Positions 1 through 7,837 of a DNA stretch of 36,328 nucleotides are shown in pieces (within the stretch, counting starts at the first letter, position 1; each line of letters begins with the position of its first letter). The notes below the pieces were generated by a model. It was given only the letters and a program-made list of their open reading frames with translations. It was not told where the DNA came from and did not search any database. The DNA comes from a virus. The translations under genes were made by a program, and so were the position numbers. Where the stretch lies: IMG/VR virus record IMGVR_UViG_3300008517_000282, positions 1 through 36,328 of that record. The stretch is one strand, 5' to 3'.

Positions 1-1
1 A

Positions 2-331
2 AAAGCGATTGCGTGTGCTCAGTTTATCACAAACTTTTTGGGTATAAAAAATATCGATTTTGTGTGCCAAGATATAAAGGATTTTGAGTTTAGAGATTTT
101 GATATCATGCTTTTAATGAGAATAGTTCACTGGTTTAATGAAGCACATTCAATCTCTGAACAGGATCGGGATAGGATTTTACACTTGGTTGGGGACCACT
201 TAAAAAAGGTATGCTTTGTCAACCTGGACGCAGAATTGATTGATGAATTTCATATAATATTTAAGGACTATGTGAAAAAAATAACATTCGGCGGCGATAA
301 ATTCATGGGGCATATGGAGCTGTGGAAATGA
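2..331 (+). CDS. SAM-dependent methyltransferase, C-terminal part (cut by left edge)
   Basis: The reading frame is open from base 2, so the gene starts outside the window; the TTG at 38 is not a convincing start. The visible 109 residues fit the second half of a class I SAM methyltransferase fold: an acidic strand end (VCQDIKDF, the usual adenine-contacting position) and then DIMLLMRIVHW, matching the strand 4 and post-strand 4 region. The SAM-binding glycine motif must lie upstream. The stop overlaps the next start (ATGA), so the genes are translationally coupled. Class assignment is inference from fold pattern; the substrate is unknown. The neighbours (two more methyltransferases, two glycosyltransferases) suggest modification of a glycan or a surface polymer. 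Confidence 0.6.
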   Translation, partial: KAIACAQFITNFLGIKNIDFVCQDIKDFEFRDFDIMLLMRIVHWFNEAHSISEQDRDRILHLVGDHLKKVCFVNLDAELIDEFHIIFKDYVKKITFGGDKFMGHMELWK

Positions 332-987
332 AATTTTTAGAAAAACATTGGGACGATATTCAAAGCGATTTACCTGATGAATGTCCACCTGAATATGGAG
401 GCCCCCTTCAGTCCTGGATCCATTCTTTGTGTGATATGGATCGGATTGTAAAGGCACTTAAAATTATACAGCCAAAAAGAATAATTGAGTTAGGAACATT
501 TGTCGCCCTTGGTACTCTGAAAATGGATCAAGTTATTGATAACGGTACAATATGGACACTTGACAGCAATTTGCCAATTGAATCAGATATTACTATGGGT
601 ATTAATATTCATAGAACTGTTGAAAATTGGAAAGAAAAATCTCTATGGGAAGGCTGGGATAAAGTTCTTGCTGAAAGATGGAAAAATTTAAAGCAATGTA
701 AAAATACCGTATATGTTGAAGGTATTATAATAGAAACATTGCCAAAAATATTGGAGATAATGCATTCATGGGATTTTTGCTTTCAGGATTCTGTGCATCA
801 TGGAATGGCGGTTGTGCAGGAATGGTCAATATTAAAACCATACGCTAAAAAAGGGAGCATTATTGTATTTGATGATGTTCTTGATAATGGCCATGATTTC
901 TATGCATGGTTTTTAAAAAATGAGCAGGGGTGGGAAACAAGATACACGGGAAAAGGACATGGCCAGCTGTGGGTAGAAAAAATATGA
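328..987 (+). CDS. Class I SAM-dependent methyltransferase (Methyltransf_24-like)
   Basis: The 219-residue product has a SAM-binding motif I (RIIELGTFVALGTLKM), an acidic strand 2 end (WTLDSN) and a strand 4 region DFCFQDSVHHGMAVVQEW followed by GSIIVFDDV. This resembles the pattern of the sugar or small-molecule methyltransferases grouped as Methyltransf_24. A GTG at 322 is also in frame, but the ATG at 328 is better: GGAG lies 8 bases upstream and the start overlaps the previous stop as ATGA. It is followed, again with an ATGA overlap, by a second related methyltransferase, so the two look like a divergent tandem pair. The methyl acceptor cannot be read from sequence. Confidence 0.7.
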   Translation: MKFLEKHWDDIQSDLPDECPPEYGGPLQSWIHSLCDMDRIVKALKIIQPKRIIELGTFVALGTLKMDQVIDNGTIWTLDSNLPIESDITMGINIHRTVENWKEKSLWEGWDKVLAERWKNLKQCKNTVYVEGIIIETLPKILEIMHSWDFCFQDSVHHGMAVVQEWSILKPYAKKGSIIVFDDVLDNGHDFYAWFLKNEQGWETRYTGKGHGQLWVEKI

Positions 988-1505
988 AACGATGGAATCA
1001 AATATCAGGTTTCTTTGACCAAAAAGAAGCAGAAAAGATTCAAGAATTAGCAAAAGGTAAAATATGTGCAGAAATAGGGAGTTTCTTTGGAAGATCGACA
1101 ACGGCATTGGCTGAAGTTGCCAAGGTAGTGTACGCAGTTGATACATTTCGGGCAAGTGGAGATGGAGCAACACAGATTGAAGGAGCACCACATGAATTTA
1201 CTATTTTGGATGGTTTTTGTGCAAACACCTTTGGCTATACCAATATCAGGATTTGCATAGGGCGATCTACTGAGATTGCCGGCACATTTAGCAATCAGTT
1301 TTTTGACCTTATTTTCATAGATGGTTCGCATGAGTACGAGGATGTAAAGGCTGATATTGAGGCATGGTGGCCAAAACTAAGCATAGGTGGAATTATGGCA
1401 TTCCATGATTACAAAGCCTGGCCTGGGGTAACAAAAGCAATTGATGAAAAATTTGTTACGGTACAGGGGTCAGTAGTTTCGCTCGGATGGGTAAATAAGA
1501 TATAA
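984..1505 (+). CDS. Class I SAM-dependent methyltransferase (Methyltransf_24 family)
   Basis: This is a 173-residue enzyme with a clear motif I (ICAEIGSFFGRSTTALA), strand 2 acidic end (YAVDTF) and the family signature FIDGSHEYEDVKADIEAW followed by GGIMAFHDY. These are hallmarks of the Methyltransf_24 class often found in glycan and antibiotic biosynthesis clusters. The ATG at 984 overlaps the preceding stop as ATGA; a longer in-frame reading from 930 lies inside the previous gene and is unlikely. The stop at 1503-1505 overlaps the next ATG by one base. It probably acts in the cytoplasm with its operon partners on a sugar or lipid-linked substrate; that is inference. Confidence 0.8.
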   Translation: MKRWNQISGFFDQKEAEKIQELAKGKICAEIGSFFGRSTTALAEVAKVVYAVDTFRASGDGATQIEGAPHEFTILDGFCANTFGYTNIRICIGRSTEIAGTFSNQFFDLIFIDGSHEYEDVKADIEAWWPKLSIGGIMAFHDYKAWPGVTKAIDEKFVTVQGSVVSLGWVNKI

Positions 1506-2344
1506 TGGCAAAACAAATAAGCATAGTAATAAATCTTGATACCCGAGAAGGATTTGAAGATAGTACAACTGCATCGGAAGCAAATGTGATTGGTGGGACA
1601 AAATCAATCGATTTCTTTACCGAAGGGGTTAAGAACAAACAGAATTTTTTTAAAGGTTATGACATAGAAACAACAGTATTTGTAGATATTCACAAGGAAA
1701 TCCCAAGGGAAATAGAAGATAAACTGCGTTCGCTTTCAATAGACAATTTGGTGTTGAGCAAACATAACGAAACGTACATTGAGGGGCCTTTTTTTCCGAA
1801 GTGGCTTGATCTAAACATGCTTAACACTCTTATGCTTGCAAAAGGAAAATACGTAGCTCATTTCGATCAGGATATGGCTGCATTCAGAAATGATGATAAC
1901 GTAGTAAATCAATGGATGCAATGGTTAGATGAAGGTAAGTATGAGTATATTTCGTATCCAAGCAGACATTCACCATGTCCTGTTCGGGACTCTGATTTCG
2001 ATTATAATTGGGTATCGACACGCTTTTTTTTCTGCAAGAGAGAGATATTTGATCATACAGAGATATTAAAATGTTTACGGAACAGTGAGTATCTTTATGG
2101 CAAATATGGCGAGAAGAAAAGAAAATGTCCATGGCTAGAACACATCATGGGGATTATGGCTACTCCCGGGAAGGTATTTTATCCGCCTATGGATCCAAAG
2201 AGATATATGATCTTCAGCTGGGGCCTTTACCATGCAGGAATTTTAGGTAAGCTCAATGACATGCCATATAATGATGTTCTTAAATATGTAATGGATTCGG
2301 GTGGCGTGAGTTATCCATGCGATGTAAGAGCAAAAAACCTATAA
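1505..2344 (+). CDS. GT-A fold glycosyltransferase-like protein
   Basis: The 279-residue protein starts with a short strand (ISIVINLDTREGF) and carries HFDQDMAAF near residue 122, a DXD-type metal and nucleotide-sugar binding motif after GKYVAHF. Such layouts are typical of family 2-like (GT-A) glycosyltransferases. Later aromatic and Cys-rich segments (SYPSRHSPCPVRDSDF, KRKCPWLEHIMGIMA) do not match a family I can name. It overlaps the upstream methyltransferase stop by one base and is followed by a small helical protein. The predicted role is transfer of a sugar from a nucleotide sugar; donor and acceptor are unknown. Confidence 0.6.
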   Translation: MAKQISIVINLDTREGFEDSTTASEANVIGGTKSIDFFTEGVKNKQNFFKGYDIETTVFVDIHKEIPREIEDKLRSLSIDNLVLSKHNETYIEGPFFPKWLDLNMLNTLMLAKGKYVAHFDQDMAAFRNDDNVVNQWMQWLDEGKYEYISYPSRHSPCPVRDSDFDYNWVSTRFFFCKREIFDHTEILKCLRNSEYLYGKYGEKKRKCPWLEHIMGIMATPGKVFYPPMDPKRYMIFSWGLYHAGILGKLNDMPYNDVLKYVMDSGGVSYPCDVRAKNL

Positions 2345-2361
2345 TAAAAAGGAAGAAAACA

Positions 2362-2694
2362 ATGGAAGAATTACAATCAGGATTACCTGAAAAGACGAAA
2401 GTTTATTTAGAGTTTGTAAACATCTTTGTAGAAACTATGCAAAGAGCGAGGCAAAAGAAAAATATAAATGATCTCAGCACAAGGCTATTGAAAGCAGGTC
2501 TTAATCTAATGATTTTAGCACCAGATAATGTTGTAAAAAAATATACGATCTGGAGATCATTTGCCATGGAAGGCGGGGATATGGAAGGAACGGTAAAGGC
2601 TTTTGGAGATGTCATCATAGAGATGAGAAAAGATATTATAGGGCAAACAGAGTGCAAGATTGACGATGTATTGGACGTTTTTTTGAAAGGATAG
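2362..2694 (+). CDS. Small helical protein, unknown function
   Basis: I do not recognise this 110-residue protein. It is mostly amphipathic helix without a membrane segment. The C-terminal stretch EMRKDIIGQTECKIDDVLD resembles a pattern (MRKD-G followed by a DVL/DIL helix) that occurs at the ends of various uncharacterised bacterial proteins. The ATG at 2362 is chosen because AAGGAAG lies about 8 bases upstream; the in-frame ATG at 2317 is inside the previous gene. It lies 5 bases before the next glycosyltransferase gene and is probably co-transcribed with it. Confidence 0.6.
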   Translation: MEELQSGLPEKTKVYLEFVNIFVETMQRARQKKNINDLSTRLLKAGLNLMILAPDNVVKKYTIWRSFAMEGGDMEGTVKAFGDVIIEMRKDIIGQTECKIDDVLDVFLKG

Positions 2695-2699
2695 ACGAT

Positions 2700-3785
2700 A
2701 TGTTAAGAGTTTGCTTCACAGGAAACATGTTCCCATTCGGCGAAGGTATCGCTTACGGTGGTGAAAGAATCCTTTATTACTTGATACAGGAATTATCCAA
2801 GTTGGGCCATGAGATCTATCTCTTTACGAAAGAAGGATGCAATATACCTGATGGAATAGTGAAGGACTATATTCCAGTAGGGAAATTAGAAGATGGTAAC
2901 GATATTCATTTTAATATTGCGTCTGCCTATGCCAAAAAACATGGGTTCGAGTTTGATATTTATCAGTGCAACTATTTCGGCGAATCGTGGACAGAAGAAA
3001 CACAGGAACGGTGGCCATACGTTGAACTGACATGGAATCGGTGGTGTCACGCTGCATGGCAGTTAAAGAAACATCCTTTTAATGTCATCTCTTACTCAAA
3101 GGTTCTGCAGCAAGATTTCAAACAAGTGGGCATCGATACCATAATGATTCATTACGGTATTCCAAAAGAGTTGTATCAGTTCCAGCCCGAGCATGATAAT
3201 TACGCTGTTTGGATTGGAAAAATAGAGGCGGGCAAGGCCCCCAGCTTGGCAATTAAACTTGCAAAGGCCGCGGGATTGAAAATTGTCATAATGGGACCTC
3301 CATACAGTACAACCTGTTTCTATGGTGAAGTGGCTCCATATATCGACAATGAGACAGTATTTTGGGTACGGGGAGTAGATGACCGGCAAAAACAAAAGAT
3401 TATGTCCAGAGCAAAAGCATTCATATCCAGCAATGCCAATATATGGCAAGAGCATTTTGGGATAGTCAATGCAGAAGCATTGGCCATGGGAGTACCGATA
3501 ATTGCATTTAATAGAATAAACCAGGATTGTGCAATCAAAACTGATGGGATAATTGAAGATGGTAAACAAGGATTCTTTCTAAACTACAATGATTCAAACA
3601 ATGTTGATGAGATATTAGAGAAAGGTGTTCCGTTATTGAATAGGATCCATGAGATAGACAGACAGGAATGTCGGAGTCAGTTTGAAAGATACTTCACGTC
3701 TGAGCTTATGGCAAAACGGTATGATTGGTTATATAAACAAATCACTCAAGGTAAAAGGTTTGCAACAGTAGAAATACCGATATGA
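2700..3785 (+). CDS. GT-B (family 4-type) glycosyltransferase
   Basis: The 361-residue product has the two-domain GT-B layout. The N-terminal domain has an early glycine-rich loop (FGEGIAYGGERILYYLIQEL), as in family 4 acceptor domains. The C-terminal domain begins near residue 165 (YAVWIGKIEAGKAPSLAIKLA) and carries QEHFGIVNAEALAMGVPIIA around residue 250, where the E-x7-E nucleotide-sugar contact is intact. It is predicted to be a retaining transferase using an NDP-sugar at the inner membrane face or in the cytosol. It is followed by a terminator-like hairpin at 3841-3880, so it may end the first transcription unit of the island. Confidence 0.8.
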   Translation: MLRVCFTGNMFPFGEGIAYGGERILYYLIQELSKLGHEIYLFTKEGCNIPDGIVKDYIPVGKLEDGNDIHFNIASAYAKKHGFEFDIYQCNYFGESWTEETQERWPYVELTWNRWCHAAWQLKKHPFNVISYSKVLQQDFKQVGIDTIMIHYGIPKELYQFQPEHDNYAVWIGKIEAGKAPSLAIKLAKAAGLKIVIMGPPYSTTCFYGEVAPYIDNETVFWVRGVDDRQKQKIMSRAKAFISSNANIWQEHFGIVNAEALAMGVPIIAFNRINQDCAIKTDGIIEDGKQGFFLNYNDSNNVDEILEKGVPLLNRIHEIDRQECRSQFERYFTSELMAKRYDWLYKQITQGKRFATVEIPI

Positions 3786-3840
3786 AATAAGAAAACTTTT
3801 TAAACGGGACTGATCATCCCTGATAGAGCTGAAAGAATAA

Positions 3841-3880
3841 GGGTTCTGCCACGTGGCCCTGGGGCGGAACCCTTTTCTTT
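3841..3880 (+). terminator. Rho-independent terminator or attenuator
   Basis: GGGTTCTGCC at 3841-3850 pairs with GGCGGAACCC at 3863-3872 (10 pairs, one G.U), with a 12-base loop, followed at once by TTTTCTTT. This is a standard intrinsic terminator form. Only 17 bases separate it from the start of the radical SAM gene, leaving no room for a promoter between them, so regulated read-through (attenuation) is possible. Confidence 0.75.
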
Positions 3881-3897
3881 TGGCGTAAGAGAGAAAA

Positions 3898-5112
3898 ATG
3901 AAACCAGACATAACATTAGTATTTCCATCGAGCCCGTTTTTAATAGACCAGAAGGTATTTCCACCTTTGGGGATAATGTACCTGGCCGGATATTTAAAAG
4001 AGCATGGTTTGCAGGCACAGTGTCTTGATATGGCTATACATAAACCTGATATGGCGAAAGCGGATATTATCGGTATATCCATTACCACACCCCAGCGTTT
4101 GGAAGCCTACAGGCTGATGGATTATTATAAGAAAAAGGGCAAGACAGTTATTGCCGGAGGTCCACATGCTACACATATGCCTAAAGAGTGTAAAGACCAT
4201 GGATTTGATTATGTGTTGGGTAATGAAGCAGAGAAATCACTTTACCATTTTCTTAAAACAGATGAACAGTTGCGCCCTGTATCTGAGTTCAATGCTTCTC
4301 TTCTCCCTGCTAATGCTATTCCTTTTCCTGATAGAGATGCTTTGCCAGTACATGATTATAAGTATGAGCTTAATGGGAAACCGGCAACGGTAATAATGAC
4401 ATCTCGTAGCTGCCCTTGGCGTTGCAGCTTCTGCGCCAAGATAAACGATAACTTCAGAATGCAATCGGCACAAAGAACGGTTGATGAGATTCTGCATATC
4501 AATAAGAAATACGGGTTTGAGGCCTTCATGATATTTGATGACATTTTTATAATCAACAAAAAGAGGCTGGCTGCAATCATAGATGGAATAAAAGGAAGAG
4601 ACTTTGTTTTCAGATGTTTTGGAAGGACAAATCTGATTAATGAAGATACCTGTAGGCTGATAAAAAAGTTAGGAGTTGTTGAAGTGGGGCTTGGAGTAGA
4701 AAGCGGGGCAAATGAGATTCTTGCCAAAAATATTAAAAAAACGACTCGTGAAATGAATACAAAGGCGGTTAAGCTGTTGCACAAATATGGAATACGAGCA
4801 AAGGCATTTCTGATTGTGGGCCTTCCTGGAGAAACACTCGGAACAATTGAAAAAACATCTTCATGGATTCAGGAAGCCCAGCCTGATGATATCGATATCA
4901 GCATTTTTCAGCCATTGCCGGGATCTGTGATTTTTAAAGACCCTGAAAAATGGGATATCCAATTCAATTATGATGGAAAACCTCAGTGGTATAAAGGGCA
5001 ACCGGGTAGATATGGTTCTACGGTAAGGACTAAAATGCTTTCAGCAGAGCGCATTATCATTCACCGGGCATTATTAGAAGCTAGGTATAAGGATCAATCA
5101 TTATTGAGATGA
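3898..5112 (+). CDS. B12-binding-domain radical SAM protein
   Basis: This 404-residue protein has an N-terminal Rossmann-like B12-binding-type domain: PPLGIMYLAGYLKEHG near residues 22-37 and VIAGGPHAT near 84-92. There is no obvious DxHxxG cobalamin ligand. The radical SAM core follows, with C172-x3-C176-x2-C179 (SCPWRCSFC) for the [4Fe-4S] cluster, then GLGVESGANEILAKNIKK and AFLIVGLPGET, both typical of the family. Members carry out methylations and other radical reactions, often in lipid and natural-product pathways. It probably modifies the product of the surrounding transferases; the substrate is not readable. It ends in an ATGA overlap with the next gene. Confidence 0.85.
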   Translation: MKPDITLVFPSSPFLIDQKVFPPLGIMYLAGYLKEHGLQAQCLDMAIHKPDMAKADIIGISITTPQRLEAYRLMDYYKKKGKTVIAGGPHATHMPKECKDHGFDYVLGNEAEKSLYHFLKTDEQLRPVSEFNASLLPANAIPFPDRDALPVHDYKYELNGKPATVIMTSRSCPWRCSFCAKINDNFRMQSAQRTVDEILHINKKYGFEAFMIFDDIFIINKKRLAAIIDGIKGRDFVFRCFGRTNLINEDTCRLIKKLGVVEVGLGVESGANEILAKNIKKTTREMNTKAVKLLHKYGIRAKAFLIVGLPGETLGTIEKTSSWIQEAQPDDIDISIFQPLPGSVIFKDPEKWDIQFNYDGKPQWYKGQPGRYGSTVRTKMLSAERIIIHRALLEARYKDQSLLR

Positions 5113-5294
5113 AAAAAAGACGCAAGACTACACGGATAGAAAAAATTGAAATCATGAAGGCGGTTAAAAATGCAACGGAAAAAGAAATAACGGTGAGTGT
5201 CAATGGACGGACATACCAAGTAAAAATAGTGGGGAGCAGGGCAATTTTACCCTCTGGAAAAGTATTTGAAATACCTGAGGAGCATATATGTTAA
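5109..5294 (+). CDS. Small basic protein, unknown
   Basis: The 61-residue product has a very basic N-terminus (MKKRRKTTRIEKIE) and a likely small beta unit (EITVSVNGRTYQVKIVG). It overlaps the radical SAM stop (ATGA) and its own 3' end overlaps the next start by 7 bases, so it is embedded in a coupled string of genes. No family recognised. The internal ATG at 5154 (MKAVKN) would remove the basic tail but has no clear ribosome binding site. Confidence 0.55.
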   Translation: MKKRRKTTRIEKIEIMKAVKNATEKEITVSVNGRTYQVKIVGSRAILPSGKVFEIPEEHIC

Positions 5295-5689
5295 CGCTGT
5301 TTATTGTCAATTCGGATTCACGATATGCAGATAGAGAAAGAACTCGGGCCTCATTCGAGAATATTGCACAAGATATTGTGCCTGTATGGAATTTTAGAGA
5401 CATTAATTCAATACAGAAAGTTGCTCCTTGGTACGGTGTTATCTATGATGATGAATATATCGAAGATCCATTAAGGGTTTCACTGAATACCTTTTTTGAG
5501 TCTGATGTTGATGTATTGATTGTCTATAAAAAAGAGCTGACTGATGAGCTACATATAACAAAGTCGCCACGATTTTTTAGAAAGCACATTATCTTACAAG
5601 AAGATTCACTTTTGCCAAAGGCGGAAGATGTGAAGTTTGAAACGATATTAAATGGGTGGATATTGAGCAATGATTCAAATTCAGTTTGA
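5288..5689 (+). CDS. Hypothetical protein, possibly GT-A-like
   Basis: The 133-residue product opens with a strand (MLTLFIVNSDSR). Mid-protein it has WYGVIYDDEYIEDPLRVSL followed by VDVLIVYKK, faintly like the DXD region of a small GT-A glycosyltransferase. The acidic YDDEY could be metal-binding, but the length is short for the family. It overlaps both neighbours, 7 bases upstream and 20 downstream with the tail completion gene, so it belongs to the structural transcription unit. I do not assign a function. Confidence 0.5.
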   Translation: MLTLFIVNSDSRYADRERTRASFENIAQDIVPVWNFRDINSIQKVAPWYGVIYDDEYIEDPLRVSLNTFFESDVDVLIVYKKELTDELHITKSPRFFRKHIILQEDSLLPKAEDVKFETILNGWILSNDSNSV

Positions 5690-6152
5690 CCAGGCAGACC
5701 TTAACAGGATATTGCGGGCAACTGTTAAATTGCAGACAAAAGCGAAGGCATGGGGAAAGGATATCATGCAGCGTAAATGTGCCACTGATTACTTTCAGCT
5801 TGTGGCAAAAAATATATGGACACAGAAATATAAATTCACGAAATATACTAAAAGATATGGCGAATGGAAAGCTAGAAAATTTAAGCTTCCACCTGAAAAA
5901 ACTTATTGGGTTTTGTATGGAAGCTTAGTGAGAAATTTACAACCATTTAAGCATGGTGAGGGGTGGGTAGGTGGAATCCCACCTGGAATAAAAGGCGTTA
6001 AAGGAACTGGTGATATTGCTGTATATGGGGCTAAAGCTGAAGAGAAAAGGCCATTATTTGAAAATACAATGAATGAATATGCCAAAGATAAAAACGGATG
6101 GGCTAAGAGGGGAGAAGAGGCGTTGAATCATATCAAAACAGCATGGTCATAA
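5670..6152 (+). CDS. Tail completion / virion morphogenesis protein (neck)
   Basis: This 160-residue protein has the features of the phage virion morphogenesis (HK97 gp10-like or GpG-like) group: a helical basic N-terminal half, a central Gly/Pro-rich segment (GEGWVGGIPPGIKG) and a C-terminal RPLFENTMNEY motif, close to the RPLF...Y pattern common in these proteins. They sit at the head-tail joint. Position supports this: it is just upstream of a tail-terminator-like gene (6594) and the major tail protein (8189). The start overlaps the previous gene by 20 bases. Confidence 0.65.
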   Translation: MIQIQFDQADLNRILRATVKLQTKAKAWGKDIMQRKCATDYFQLVAKNIWTQKYKFTKYTKRYGEWKARKFKLPPEKTYWVLYGSLVRNLQPFKHGEGWVGGIPPGIKGVKGTGDIAVYGAKAEEKRPLFENTMNEYAKDKNGWAKRGEEALNHIKTAWS

Positions 6153-6164
6153 GGAGGCATGGGT

Positions 6165-6398
6165 ATGAAAATGGAAGACTTAGAATGCTATGTAGACGTT
6201 GAATTATTGGATAAACAAGAGCAACAGAAAATAGAAAAAATTTTGGCAAAACATGTTGCCACTAAAAAGACCATTCCATTTGATGGTGAATGGGTGCGCT
6301 TTTGGGGTAGGGACGAAAAAACAGTCCAGTTAGATGGGGATTTTTGCGTGAGTGAACTATCATTGTTGATTAAAATGATGGAGGCGATAAAAAAATGA
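6165..6398 (+). CDS. Small acidic protein, unknown
   Basis: The 77-residue protein is not recognised. The ATG at 6165 is preferred because AGGAGG (6152-6157) lies 7 bases before it; the in-frame ATG at 6159 is only 1 base from that Shine-Dalgarno. The sequence is charged (LLDKQEQQKIEKILAKH) with a tryptophan-containing beta segment (GEWVRFWGRDEKTVQLDGDF). It ends in an ATGA overlap with the next small gene, and both lie between two neck genes. Confidence 0.6.
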   Translation: MKMEDLECYVDVELLDKQEQQKIEKILAKHVATKKTIPFDGEWVRFWGRDEKTVQLDGDFCVSELSLLIKMMEAIKK

Positions 6399-6604
6399 AA
6401 ATATTGAGTATTGAACCAAAGGACATTTATGTCACATTTGAATTAAGCGTTGCTGAAATAGAAAAACTTTTAATCGGATTAGGATTAACAAAAATCGAAT
6501 ACGATGGAAAGAATGAAGAGGAAAAGGAAGCGGCTCTCTATATTGAAAAAACATTCTTTCCTGAATTAGAAAGGATTATGAAGGAAATAAAAAATGAGTC
6601 TTGA
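6395..6604 (+). CDS. Small helical protein, unknown
   Basis: The 69-residue product has a short beta segment (IYVTFELS) followed by charged helices (EEEKEAALYIEKTFFPELERIMKE). The start overlaps the previous stop (ATGA) and the 3' end overlaps the next start by 11 bases, showing tight translational coupling. No family recognised; possibly a neck accessory protein. Confidence 0.55.
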   Translation: MKILSIEPKDIYVTFELSVAEIEKLLIGLGLTKIEYDGKNEEEKEAALYIEKTFFPELERIMKEIKNES

Positions 6605-7064
6605 TGCAACAGCCCGGCTTGCGAATGTAAAGGATTCGCTCAAAAAATACTTTGTAGACAGTATCAACACTGCTGAAAGCATACAACTTACATTTGATAA
6701 GGGACTATCAACGCCAAATATCCAAGGGACGGCTGTTAATAGATGGGTCTCTATCAATTTCGGCACTGTTGATATGGATCATATGTCAACTTTGATACTC
6801 AACATTTACTGTTGCACACGCCAGGATGCAGAAGGATTTCGTCTGGCACAGCTGCGGGACACAGTGATGGATTATCTGTCTGATACATCTCAAACAGATG
6901 GAATGAAACGTATCACGCTGTACAGAAGCCGTGCTTCGGGATCATGGACGGAATTGGGCGGGCTTGTTGTGCAGGACGTGATTGAAAGTGGCCAATTAGA
7001 GGCACCTGACGAAACAAAGTATAGAATCTTAACGGCAACATTACGATGGTCAGCAAAGATTTAA
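6594..7064 (+). CDS. Tail terminator-like protein (gpU-type)
   Basis: The 156-residue protein has the size and layout of phage tail terminators: an N-terminal helix (ARLANVKDSLKKYF), a beta-sandwich-like middle (RWVSINFGTVDMDHMSTLILNIYCC), a helix (RLAQLRDTVMDYL), a central SWTELGGLVVQDVIESG and a final strand (KYRILTATLRWSA). Tail terminators form a ring that stops tube polymerisation and joins tail to head. Position after the completion protein and before the major tail protein agrees with the usual order. The family call rests on layout, not an alignment. Confidence 0.6.
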   Translation: MSLDATARLANVKDSLKKYFVDSINTAESIQLTFDKGLSTPNIQGTAVNRWVSINFGTVDMDHMSTLILNIYCCTRQDAEGFRLAQLRDTVMDYLSDTSQTDGMKRITLYRSRASGSWTELGGLVVQDVIESGQLEAPDETKYRILTATLRWSAKI

Positions 7065-7076
7065 GGAGGAATTAAA

Positions 7077-7316
7077 ATGATTCAAGTACAACAAAATGAG
7101 ATACCCAAGTTTAAATGTGTGCCAAAAGAAGAACAGGATAAATTAAAAATCGAGCACAAATGTATCAATAATGAAATTATGGTGTTGCCAAAATATCTAT
7201 ATATATCGCCAAGCTATCCAAAGGATTATACAGTCCAAGGATATAAACGTATAAAAAATAATACTGCTGAATTAAGATGCTGTCCGATTTGCAGTAAACC
7301 GATTAATTTTAAGTAA
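7077..7316 (+). CDS. Small Cys-containing accessory protein
   Basis: This 79-residue protein has a C-terminal CCPICSKPI (residues 68-76), a zinc-knuckle half, plus C14 and C29, so a single zinc ribbon is possible. A strong AAGGAGG site lies 7 bases before the ATG. It is the first of three genes that separate the tail terminator from the major tail protein and look unrelated to virion assembly. Function unknown. Confidence 0.55.
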   Translation: MIQVQQNEIPKFKCVPKEEQDKLKIEHKCINNEIMVLPKYLYISPSYPKDYTVQGYKRIKNNTAELRCCPICSKPINFK

Positions 7317-7381
7317 ATTATTTCGGGCAAGGATATAGAAACACAAAATTCAAACTTAATTTTAACAGGGAAGTAGGAACA

Positions 7382-7834
7382 ATGAGATATAAAGCATATT
7401 ATCAAAATATAGATCAAGATTTGTATCCAAAGCCGTTTAAACTAATCACTGAAAGTAATAATTTTAGTGATTTACAAGATAAAATGAAAAAAAAATATCC
7501 AGGTATATATAGCAATGGTTGGTCAATTTTTTATGATTCTAAACATAAATGTATTATTTCTATTTTCAGTGTCCCAGATGCAGATGAACATTGGTATGAT
7601 CCTAGTCCTTTTTCAGAACTAGCTGTGGAGCATTATAAAAAATTATATGCAAATCTTTTTGATGAATGGGCAGATTTAAATAATATTTCTAAAAAACATC
7701 AGTCTAAATTTAATAGATTGCGTAAGGATTTTCCTAAATGCACATCACTAAAAGAAGTTAAGAATATTTTACGGGAAGAAGGATATGAAGAAATCTATCC
7801 AATGCTACCAAAATGGATTGTTAATATAGGTTAA
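7382..7834 (+). CDS. Hypothetical accessory (moron-type) protein
   Basis: The 150-residue protein is rich in Lys, Tyr, Asn and aromatics and is more A+T-rich by eye than the flanking tail genes, which suggests later acquisition. The N-terminal half looks alpha/beta (WSIFYDSKHKCIISIFSV); the C-terminal half is helical (SLKEVKNILREEGYEEIYPML). It has no signal peptide or membrane helix. It is preceded by the 12-mer AATTTTAACAGG that also precedes the genes at 31025 and 32435. No family recognised; a moron expressed from the tail transcript is an inference from position. Confidence 0.55.
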   Translation: MRYKAYYQNIDQDLYPKPFKLITESNNFSDLQDKMKKKYPGIYSNGWSIFYDSKHKCIISIFSVPDADEHWYDPSPFSELAVEHYKKLYANLFDEWADLNNISKKHQSKFNRLRKDFPKCTSLKEVKNILREEGYEEIYPMLPKWIVNIG

Positions 7835-7837
7835 GAT

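Noticed and set aside
3096-3569. 157-residue minus-strand frame inside the GT-B gene
   Set aside because: Composition typical of an antisense shadow (Cys/Ile/Tyr-rich without domain pattern); the plus-strand gene has clear motifs.
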